Assembly: GCA_934047225.1 (NCBI GenBank)
Contig: OW203993.1
Location: forward strand, 21,900,069-21,964,068
Source of the DNA: Ypsolopha sequella
Lineage: Eukaryota; Arthropoda; Insecta; Lepidoptera; Ypsolophidae
Direction: 5' to 3'
DNA length: 64,000 nt
Under the pieces are notes generated by a model. It was given only the letters and a program-made list of their open reading frames with translations. It did no database searches and had not been told where the DNA came from. Below, piece by piece: positions 56,054 through 64,000 of this stretch. A program made the position numbers and the translations under genes. The first letter of the stretch is position 1, and each line of letters opens with the position of its first letter.

Positions 56054-56979
56054 AAAGAAAACAAAATTCAGACAAATACGAATACCTATAATAAATACGA
56101 ATATTTTTATGCACAACACAAAATGTTGATGAATAAATGTTTAGATGAAATATTGAATGTTCTATATTCCATAACAAAATTATTACAAGAAATAATACAT
56201 TATATGTTTATAATATATTATATTAGTTTAAATAAATTGTAAAAATGAGATTATATTCGTTTAGGTATTTCACTTAAGTACGTAAATAAAAATTATTTAC
56301 TTACAACGTACGTGACATTGACAAAAGGAAGTAGGTACTTGTGTGTTATGTTCTATTAGAATAATATTATTGTGATATCTATGTTTGTTCCGTACGTATT
56401 ATCAATAATCTTGTAAAACGACTTTCATTAATACACACAATTTAAAGGAACTGATAAACCTACACTTAATTAATTAATTAAATGAGCTTAAAATAAAGTA
56501 GAAAAATGTATTTTGAGTTAAGTATATAAATTGTATTCAATTCAATTTCGTTTAAGACTTAATTATACTTACTTATAATCGCATTGAGTTTTGGCAAAAG
56601 ACATAATAAGATAATTGTAGATACGAGTATTGTTAAACTATAAATATACATGTCAATATAAAGTATGTACTCAATTTGATGTTTGAACGCTTATAACATC
56701 TATTAGAAATTGTGGATCGATTAGTGTATTTCATCGTTTTTATACATTTACCGGGTGTTTTGATTATTTTGATACCTATGTGTAGTGATTATCGATATAG
56801 TAAAACCTTAAAAATGTCATCTTAATTTAAGTTACGATATGAAATGTTAGATATTCCGATATTAAAATATTATTATATAAAATATTGGGATATTCGGTCA
56901 AGTTACAGTCTATTAAGTATGAGTAGTATTTGGTCTCTGTAATTTTGCCTGAGGTCAGGCAAGGGTCAGGATGGCCGAC
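54360..56979. other. LARD interior, no gene
   Basis: AT-rich with an A run at about 56022-56050. A GC-richer island at 55110-55240 contains ACAGGATGGCCGATG, echoing the GTCAGGATGGCCGACTG at the 3' LTR border. It may be an internal copy of that border, but the match is short. Confidence 0.4.
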
Positions 56980-57204
56980 TGTTAGCTATTACAGGTTTTT
57001 ATTACATGTATTTGTTATTTTAAATAATCATAGTCAAGTAGGGATATTCATTGTGAGACAGCTGGCAACACACAGCTGTCAATTGGCAGTTTTGGCGGTA
57101 TTATTGTAAGACTCTGTAAGAGGGGATAGTGTCCCCAATAAAACTATATCAAAATATCTTATCCACCTGTCTTATTTATAGTATATCATTAGATAATATT
57201 ATCA
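56980..57204 (+). repeat. LARD right LTR
   Basis: Identical to 49921-50145 over all 225 bases, followed by the target duplication CACA. Confidence 0.93.
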
Positions 57205-57208
57205 CACA

Positions 57209-58259
57209 TAACCAAAATCCGGCGAACAATAATTAAATATAATTATTTACCGTATCTGTCCAACATGGCACAGCCCACCCGACCTCCTTACTTCCTTTTC
57301 CACAAAAGACCAAACAAAACTTCGACAAACACCTGTAATATAAAAAACCAAAACGTCAAATACCCGCAACAACTAAATCTTGTACACCCAAATTTAGTTT
57401 ATGAACACAGAAGACACTAACCAACTCAAAATTAAACCAAATGTTTCATGGCCTACATCACCGCCATCTTGTTCCAAAACTGCACCAAAACTGTGCACCT
57501 CCCAGAATGAATCCTCGCAAAATGACCGAACAATCAGTGCGATTTCACTTCCTTTCGATCACGCCACACTTACTCCAAACCAGTTCTCACAACCCCACCG
57601 CCTAGACCTCAATGTCACCAGGGCAAACCCAGTTACATGATGAGACCAATAGCCAAACGCCTCTAACGTATCGATAATAGAAACCACTTTCCTTAGCTAC
57701 GTAAGACAATTGACACAGTAGTGTCTGTACGTAGATAAAAAATATAATACAAACGTAACATAAAAATATGCTACGTTACACCATGATTTTTCAAAACATC
57801 TATGAGTTTTCCTTCGTCATATAAGTAACTTTGGGATAGTGGGATACTTTGCAGGATACTATCCAAAGCAATATTTGGCGAAGAATAGAAAGACCTTCTC
57901 ATACTAAATACATCCGCCCGACGACCTCACACGATCTGAACTGAAATTTCGTGTCCGCCCCCGTAAGATTTCTCTGTATAGATTCGGTCAGAACAGGTGA
58001 CCGCATTTCACGTGCTACTTCTTGGATATAGTACATTTCAAATACCATGGCCCGATTCCACTTAAGACGGTCATTAGGTGTTAACAATAGGATTAGTGAT
58101 AACAAAAGATACCTGGCCAGACCCTTTTGCGGTGTGGTATTTTACGCGCAACCTAATGATCTTGATCGTTTAACCAAGTAATCTTTATGAATGTAAACAA
58201 TATTTCATGTTAGTTGTCATCTGACTACGTTAGTGATTACACGTATACTGTCAATAACA
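57209..58259. other. No gene recognised
   Basis: Short frames at 57401-57640 (+) and 57899-58105 (-) have no motif or context. The part before 58260 may be the 5' flank of the IS630-like element. Confidence 0.4.
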
Positions 58260-59234
58260 ATGTTTCGACCTTGGGTAACATCCATAAGTGACCCGTCTAG
58301 TGGTGAAGTTAGTTCGCAGCAACGTAAGAAAAGATTTTTAAACAAGGACGCTCAAGATGTGGTGATAAGTGTTTATAAAACTTTGTTAAATCGAATGGGC
58401 GAAAAAGGTGTAATTAAAGAAACATCGATATTCACCAATGTTCCGGAAAGGGCAGTTAAAAGGATTGTCTCATCACCCTCATCAGGACCAAGATATCTTC
58501 CCCGAACACGAATAAAAGCTTCTTTTACAAAAATTGATAATTTTACAGAAGAATTTGTGAAGAGAACTGTGTACGACTTTTATCGAAAAAATGAAGTTCC
58601 AACGCTCACAGAGATTCATCAAACATTATTAGCAAGCGATGTGGGCTTTCCATATTCAGAAACGACACTATGGAGACTTTTACGAAAACTTGGTTTTAAA
58701 TATGGAAAGTTAAATGAAAGAAGAATCATAATGGAAACTTCACGGCTTAAAAAATTAAGAGAAGAATTTATTACCAGTATAAGACTAAAGAGGTCTTCAG
58801 GAAAAAGTATTGTATATTTGGACGAGACTTGGTTTGACACCCACGATACATTGAAAAAAGGATACAGGGACAATTCTCAAAATTGTTCGACAAATACTCC
58901 ATGTTCAAGAGGCAAACGTTTAATTATATTGCACGCAGGCACTGAAAATGGTTGGATTCCAAGGGCTCTTCTTGTCTCGAGCAAACATTTGAAAAACTCA
59001 AGTGCAGACTATCACGAAGACATGTGTTCGGAATTGTTCGAAAGATGGTTCATAGAGCAGCTTTTACCCAATATCCCTGCCAACAGCGTTATCGTTATGG
59101 ATAATGCGTCTTATCATAGCCGGCAAGACGAAAAAATTCCCAACACAAATACAAGAAAAGCGGATATAATAGCTTTTTTAAGAAGGCGTCATGTTACTAT
59201 ACCTGAGAAAATAACTATCCCATCAAAAACATAA
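58260..59234 (+). pseudogene. IS630/Tc1-type transposase, 3'-truncated
   Basis: Starts at ATG 58260 (MFRPWV); the frame is open 9 codons upstream but only to a GTG. 324 codons. Helix-turn-helix N-terminus (about 25-80), then a second helical region (PTLTEIHQTLL ... ETTLWRLLRKLGFKY), then DDE core with first Asp in SIVYLDETWFDTHD and second in SVIVMDNASYHS. The third acid is lost: native sequence stops at about TIPEKITIP (59217), where a foldback element joins and adds a few foreign residues to a stop at 59234. No continuation is found beyond the foldback, so this is a truncation rather than a clean insertion. Confidence 0.75.
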
Positions 59235-59838
59235 AATTTACAAAAATGGCAAGTCTCGCAACGCAATCCTTCCACCGTAAAAAGTTGTGAGATCTTATGT
59301 AAAGCCAAGTCTGCTATTTTAGTTTTTATGGAAGCACCTTTTCATTTCAGTTAGTATGGGAACACCTATTTAACAAATTTATCATTAATTGTTTCCTATT
59401 TAGTTACCTACCAACATTAAGTGACTGTATTAATATTAGTCATCTTTATTTCCTAATAAAATATAGTGACTTCGCAATCGCACAGCAACATGTACAACAT
59501 ATCAGCTACCTAATACCAATTTATTAGCGATTTGAGAAGATATTTCTACGCATCAGCGCTTTATTTGTGCTCTGCGATTGCAAAGTCACCATATTTTATT
59601 AGGAAATAAAGATGACTAATATTAATACAGTCACTTAATGTTGGTAGGTAACTAAATAGGAAACAATTAATGATAAATTTGTTAAATAGGTGTTCCCATA
59701 CTAACTTAAATGAAAAGGTGCTTCCATAAAAACTAAAATAGCAGACTTGGCTTTACATAAGATCTCACAACTTTTTACGGTGGAAGGATTGCGTTGCGAG
59801 ACTTGCCATTTTTGTTCATTTTATGTTTTTGATAGGAT
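59217..59838. mobile_element. Foldback element with about 260-bp arms
   Basis: Two long inverted arms, 59217-59480 and 59572-59838, nearly perfect complements (for example CATCAAAAACATAAAAT / ATTTTATGTTTTTGAT and ACAGTCACTTAATGTTGG). A loop of about 90 bp separates them. Only scattered single-base differences were seen. No coding sequence. It would form a strong hairpin as RNA. Confidence 0.85.
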
Positions 59839-59897
59839 CTCATTTCTTTTTGTAGGTAGTCCTCCTTTTTTTCTTCTCGGGTAATATTTCTTGCACG

Positions 59898-60363
59898 TCA
59901 GCTGCGGATTTTCTTAAAACCCACTCCCTTTAACTGATCATTAGGACATACTCCTGAGAAACTAGTATCGGGAAGGAGCATTTCATAATGACCACCTAAG
60001 AAACTACCAGAGAATCGTAAACGTTTCACTGGCATCCCAGGATCGCCACCGAATGATCCTCTCAAACGGCCATTTTCGTAAACCTCGAACGTAAATGGAT
60101 ACAAAGCGGTGGCTGCCATAAGTTCGGATACGGAACCGTAGGTGGTAGTTTTCATCATTGCTGTCGAGTACATGTGTCTCCACGCTCGTCACACGTATAA
60201 AGTTGCATTTCATCCCAATGCGCTACCACATACTTGACTACCGCACACCTAATGTCATATGACGACTCAATGTTCCCATACATAGAGAATGACAAAGAAT
60301 GGAAAAAAACATGAACCATCTCCAGGTATAGGGACAACTAGGTGTGGACAAGCATTTTCATTT
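59898..60363 (-). pseudogene. OTU-type cysteine protease fragment
   Basis: Minus-strand OTU (deubiquitinase-fold) domain split by two frameshifts. The catalytic Cys motif PGDGSCF (about 60320-60340) is in one frame, HSLSFSMYGNIESSYDIRCA and VVKYVVAHWDE in a second (to about 60190), and YGSVSELMAATALYPFTFEV plus VKRLRFSGSFLGGHYEMLLP in a third. The His of the GGHYE motif is the expected catalytic base. OTU domains of this kind occur in several insect mobile elements, including Helitron-type replicases, so TE origin is likely. No helicase is nearby. Confidence 0.65.
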
Positions 60364-60699
60364 ATGTACAATATTTCAGGTTCCATTGCAATATTAATTT
60401 TTACTGTAAGTTATTATTACTATTATCCACAATTAGATGCAACAGGCAGGTTAAAATTTCTTTTGACCATGAAGTGAAAAGCAGGCTTGTCATAAACCAC
60501 AGAGTACATTATTATGTCTAAACCTCCCAGAATAATGAGCTAAACCTGGTCTTTTTTGAATGACACACGAGTACATAGACATTTCTATATACCTACATCA
60601 TAGAGGATGCATATACAAATAAAACAACATTAGCCGCTTTATTTTTCCTTTAATATATTTAAAGCTTTACTTGATAAATAACCTTTTACCTTGATTTTT
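60364..60699. other. No gene recognised
   Basis: The part next to 60363 keeps a few in-frame residues of the OTU protein (ENACPHLVV). The rest is AT-rich. Confidence 0.35.
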
Positions 60700-60985
60700 A
60701 GGGTTCCGTATCATTAGGTTCCGTGACCCTATTACTAATCCTCCGCTGTCTATCCATCTATCACATGGGTCTACAGCTTCAGCCGTTATAGCGCGTAAAT
60801 ATTTTCACATAATATATGTTACATTGTCCTCTATCACGGCAAACGATAATATGGCCCCTATCACGGCATAAAAAGTTCAATAAATGGAAATCCAAGGGGG
60901 GTCCAATTATTCGATGTTATTTGTTTCAGCTCTATCTTTATAAAACAACAATTTTGGGCATATAAATATTAGAGTTCCGTATTCA
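60700..60985. repeat. Moth-type AGGGTTCCGTA repeat
   Basis: Begins AGGGTTCCGTA and contains GACCCTATTACTAATCCTCC then GCTGTCTATCCATCTATCAC, ending near TTAGAGTTCCGTA. I recall this arrangement as one of the most abundant short repeats in lepidopteran genomes. Class not assigned. Confidence 0.6.
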
Positions 60986-62637
60986 AAAGGTGCTGAATTG
61001 TTTGTCAGGCGCTACCATTTTAGCGCCTTGTTTTTTGTCGCCTTGATGTTGCTATGTCATCTTTATTGTTGGTATTTACCATAATGATTTGGGGTTTCGT
61101 ACCCATATTGTGTGATGGTGTCAGATAGCACGACCGGCAGGTACCCGGACTTTCCACCAGTCGTGCAACTGGACAAGATAAAATTTAAACAGTGACCTAA
61201 TTGTAACCTAATAGTTGGTATAAGGTTCTGAAGAAAACTTCGAGGTACTTTACAATGAAGTGTATTTAATTTTATCAAAACAAATCGTCAATTCCACAAG
61301 CCAAAGGTGTTACGGAAAAATTATACTTAGTTACAAGCTTTTGGCCAAGACCTTGATTTGGCATATATCCTGCCAAGACATTACTAAAACCTTAAGTACC
61401 TTTAAATAGTTGTGTCAGGAACCGCCTTAACATCAGGTAGTAATATTACATTGGAATTAGTATTGCCAAGACAAAAATAAAATATTTAAGTGATAACTAG
61501 ATGTGTTAGTTACCGCCTTAACCACAGGTAACTAGATTACATGGAAACTTGTGAAATTACATAAAAAAACTTTAAGTGTAACAAAACTTGAAAACAAACA
61601 AGGGAATTAATTTCCAAAAATAAATCTAGCTCAGGGGAGCCGTAGATCCTACAAACAATACATATTTGTCGTTCATACTCTTTAAACCAAATCGTCTGGT
61701 ATACCATTCAGTTCTACCAGGGAAAAAATAATATTACGGAACATAAAATTTTACAGTTTGGGTTATTCAGTGAAACAGGAAGAAGAATTTACACTTGGTT
61801 ACAAATAGGACACATAACTAAGTGTCCTGAAAACATACCGTCCTAGGTACCTTAATCGTGTGTGGTTAAAAATAAAAATTCCAACACATACTTGAATTCT
61901 CCAATATTCACAACAGGAAATGGCATGCCGTCCGCTGCCCCCTTTCAAGGTCAACGATCCCCGTCCACGCAGACAAAGGAACTGCTTACTGCGTACACCA
62001 CGCGGCGGTCATTTCTCTGCCAGCTGGATAAATCACCAACGAGGCAATACAACTTCAAACTTGAAAATCTTGTAAAACTTGAAAATCTTGAAAACTTGAA
62101 AACTTGAACTTCAAACTTGAAAACACCCTGGAATTAGCAGAAAAAACAACATATTAAAACCTTTACTACACCGAACGATGAGAACAAAATTCCGGTGACT
62201 CAAAATACAAAGAAAGCAATACATACCATGATCTCCCACCAACCCGACGAAAAAATTCCTTTTTTAAATCATCCAAAAGAATATGAATAATTTTCCTGAA
62301 ATACAAAAATAATATTATAGAACTATTCCACACAAAATGAATAACCCAAATTTAAACACAAAACCCACCTGGGGCCGTTCAAGTATTACGTGAGCAGATT
62401 TCTTACCATTTTTTACCCCCCCGCCCCCCTTGTCATCAAAAGTAAGCAAAGCACTTACCCTCTCCCCCTATGCTTACGTAAACATTTTGAGTAATAAATG
62501 TTTTTTTATATTGTTATTTTTAAAATAGGAAAATTCATGAAAATATTAGGTTTAACTGATACACATAGAGTAAATGACAAAAAAATATAATCAGAAATAA
62601 AGAACATAACTAACATAATGAATATTTTCGGAACACA
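60986..62637. other. No gene; short repeats
   Basis: Contains a CTTGAAAA/CTTGAAAAT simple repeat at about 62055-62125 and, at about 62370-62475, a GGGCCGTTCAAGTATTACGT and TTTTTACCCCCCCGCCCCCC segment that resembles the end of a common insect MITE. Other short frames have no motif. Confidence 0.45.
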
Positions 62638-64000
62638 TTAACAGTCTTCAGTCCATGAAACCTGAATCCATGATTCTAAGTTATCGATGACATTGGATTG
62701 CTGCTCAGTGTTGTGAGTCTGCTCACTTTCATCCGATTTTGGAATGTCTACGTCACTCTCATCGAGCCATTCAACATCTTGGTGCTCTAAATTTTGAATA
62801 ATGCACATCAGTTCATTAGCACGACGAGCAGCGACTCTTACAGGTCTAACTTTTCCCTCTGTGGGCGTGTTTACTTTTTTATGGATCTTCTCGATGTGAC
62901 GATTTAATGATTTGACGTAAGCATGATAAAGACCACACGTTTTGCATATTCGGCTTGAGAGCCTCAATTTTACCGTCGGACAAAAATAATCGTAGGGCAT
63001 TTGCAAAAAATCTTTGAGGGTAGTACTCAAGCGTAGAGCTAAATTGACTGGAAGATCAAGAAATTGTCCTCCTTCATCCAAAACCAAGTCATCAACTGTT
63101 TGTTTTACTTTTGCAGGTGGTGGAAGAAACCTGTTGTCTAGTAATCTGAATAGGCCACTTCTTGGACGACAGCATTCTGTATTTTTACATTTTACAATTT
63201 GAAGCAAGTATTGGCTTTCACGCACATGTTCTGAGTACCATTTAATGTCTGGAAATTCAGGAACATCTTGTTCATCAGCCTCAACATATTTTGCAGTAAC
63301 ATTATAGCCATCAATTTCCATTGAACTCCATACTTCAGCTAATACATTTCCTGCAAATTCGAAATTATATCTTTCTAATTGTTCATCAATTGTAATGCCA
63401 CGTTCATCCAAATGAGACCCAAAATGGTCATGAGGCAGTATTAAACCAGCCAGTTCCCGACTCAGAGGAGCCATTCTTCGCTCTACTCTGTTATACGCAC
63501 TCCTTCCAGGAGCATTGGTAGCTATAAACAATGCATCGAGATCATGTCGTTTAAAATGTTGTATAGCAAACCCTATGACTTTTTGATAACGCGGATTTTC
63601 ATCTGGCCCTCCATCAACCGTCATAATTACTACTGGTTTTACTAGTCCATGGTCAGTTTTTGCTAATGGTCGAAACTCTTCAAGTTCGAGAAGCGTCTCG
63701 AAATCCTGAGCATGAGTATTAGCAGTAGATGAACTATGCTTTCCACTTCGAATAGCGATGAATGTTGGCCCAGAATATCCGACGGCTTGCGGTTGTCCTA
63801 GCATATTGGAAGTAACTTTGATACCAGCATAAACAGATGGTATTAATTTATGACGCTCAGCGATTACCCAATCGTGGTCAGGTAATTTGATTCTATATTC
63901 CATATGCATTAAAAGAGGTGCTTGCTTATTTGCCGCAGTGACGCCAATAGGGACTCGAGCTTTGTCATCTTGAGATAAGAAAAATACTTGATCTGGTCCA
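62638..64000 (-). CDS. DDE-type transposase candidate with C2H2 finger (partial)
   Basis: Open frame from the right edge of the window to TAA at 62638-62640: at least 454 codons, incomplete at the 5' end. The ATG at 63909 is internal, because the frame continues upstream (FFLSQDDKARVPIGVTAANK). Candidate catalytic acids: D in SQDDKARVPIG, D in MTVDGGPDENPRY, E in SAYNRVERRMAPLS. The order resembles a D-D-E core with an N-x-V-E third box. Other blocks: IATNAPGRS, GLILPHDHFGSHLDERGITI, and a C2H2 finger CKTCGLYHAYVKSLNRHIEK. The tail is acidic. I recall the family as multi-copy in arthropods and Hydra without a settled name. No stops; possibly intact. Confidence 0.55.
   Translation of the reverse strand, partial: GPDQVFFLSQDDKARVPIGVTAANKQAPLLMHMEYRIKLPDHDWVIAERHKLIPSVYAGIKVTSNMLGQPQAVGYSGPTFIAIRSGKHSSSTANTHAQDFETLLELEEFRPLAKTDHGLVKPVVIMTVDGGPDENPRYQKVIGFAIQHFKRHDLDALFIATNAPGRSAYNRVERRMAPLSRELAGLILPHDHFGSHLDERGITIDEQLERYNFEFAGNVLAEVWSSMEIDGYNVTAKYVEADEQDVPEFPDIKWYSEHVRESQYLLQIVKCKNTECCRPRSGLFRLLDNRFLPPPAKVKQTVDDLVLDEGGQFLDLPVNLALRLSTTLKDFLQMPYDYFCPTVKLRLSSRICKTCGLYHAYVKSLNRHIEKIHKKVNTPTEGKVRPVRVAARRANELMCIIQNLEHQDVEWLDESDVDIPKSDESEQTHNTEQQSNVIDNLESWIQVSWTEDC

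Larger units (their letters stand above)
49921..57204 (+). mobile_element. Non-coding LTR retrotransposon (LARD type), complete
   Basis: 7284 bp between and including two identical 225-bp LTRs, with the 4-bp duplication CACA on both sides (49917-49920 and 57205-57208). The interior has no frame longer than 128 codons and no gag, protease, RT or integrase motif. It is a large retrotransposon derivative that must borrow proteins. Just before the right LTR, AAGGGTCAGGATGGCCGAC resembles the 3' end of BEL-type elements, so a BEL/Pao helper is plausible. No standard primer-binding site was recognised after the left LTR, so the plus orientation is inferred from that 3' end only. Confidence 0.85.

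Noticed and set aside
49921..57204. LARD as two unrelated solo LTRs
   Set aside because: Both LTRs are identical and the flanking CACA occurs only outside the pair, which fits one insertion with its own ends better than two independent ones.

Overview
The window is eukaryotic and almost certainly insect DNA, most likely from a moth or butterfly (Lepidoptera). It is AT-rich and has no bacterial operons. Candidate host exons carry GT..AG introns. It is packed with arthropod-type transposable elements. The lepidopteran call rests on retroposon 3' ends with a conserved tail (about 27035-27200, 52525-52690, 53405-53560: a TTGTCTGGAAGAAAT-like block followed by a GTGCACAATAAAG-like end) and on an AGGGTTCCGTA-type repeat (60700-60981), both of which I recall as common in Lepidoptera. 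I could not search a database.

Layout, left to right. 1-2.2 kb: AT-rich DNA, a possible last exon (1248-1613) and a retroposon tail. 2.2-6.9 kb: an unnamed transposase-like gene (+) split by a LINE (2711-5650, TSD ACGAAGAG). 6.9-9.74 kb: the 5' LTR and gag of a BEL/Pao element (-), inserted into a Polinton-like family B DNA polymerase pseudogene (9744-11986, -). 12.6-16.2 kb: a LINE with a restriction-like endonuclease (-). 16.3-17.04 kb: two spliced exons of an unknown lysine/serine-rich protein (-). 17-24 kb: SINE-like tandem copies, a modular TIR element (19146-20468), a Tc1 element (21288-22929), minisatellites and a FLYWCH-domain fragment. 24.6-26.6 kb: copia and hAT-like remnants. 27-32.5 kb: a LINE (-) split by an apparently intact hAT element (28554-32282, TSD GGTCAGGG). 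32.9-35.2 kb: ZBED/SCAND3-like hAT remnant and unknown ORFs. 36-41 kb: a second LINE, then a hAT-like pseudogene split by an apparently intact DD41D mariner (39110-40419). 41.2-45.4 kb: a 4.2-kb TIR element carrying a 1.55-kb CpG-dense 8-bp satellite. 46.3-49.3 kb: a degenerate direct-repeat pair around gag-like ORFs. 49.9-57.2 kb: a complete non-coding LTR element (LARD type) with two identical 225-bp LTRs. 58.2-59.8 kb: an IS630-like transposase cut by a 0.62-kb foldback. 59.9-60.4 kb: an OTU protease pseudogene. 62.6 kb to the right edge: an open DDE-type ORF that continues off the window.

The genes do not form a pathway. They are layers of nested insertions. Several layers can be ordered because the target duplications are intact and the interrupted reading frames realign across them. 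Most recognisable TE coding sequence lies on the minus strand, which makes a unistrand piRNA-source locus a testable idea. The youngest-looking elements are the LARD, the hAT at 28.5-32.3 kb and the DD41D mariner.
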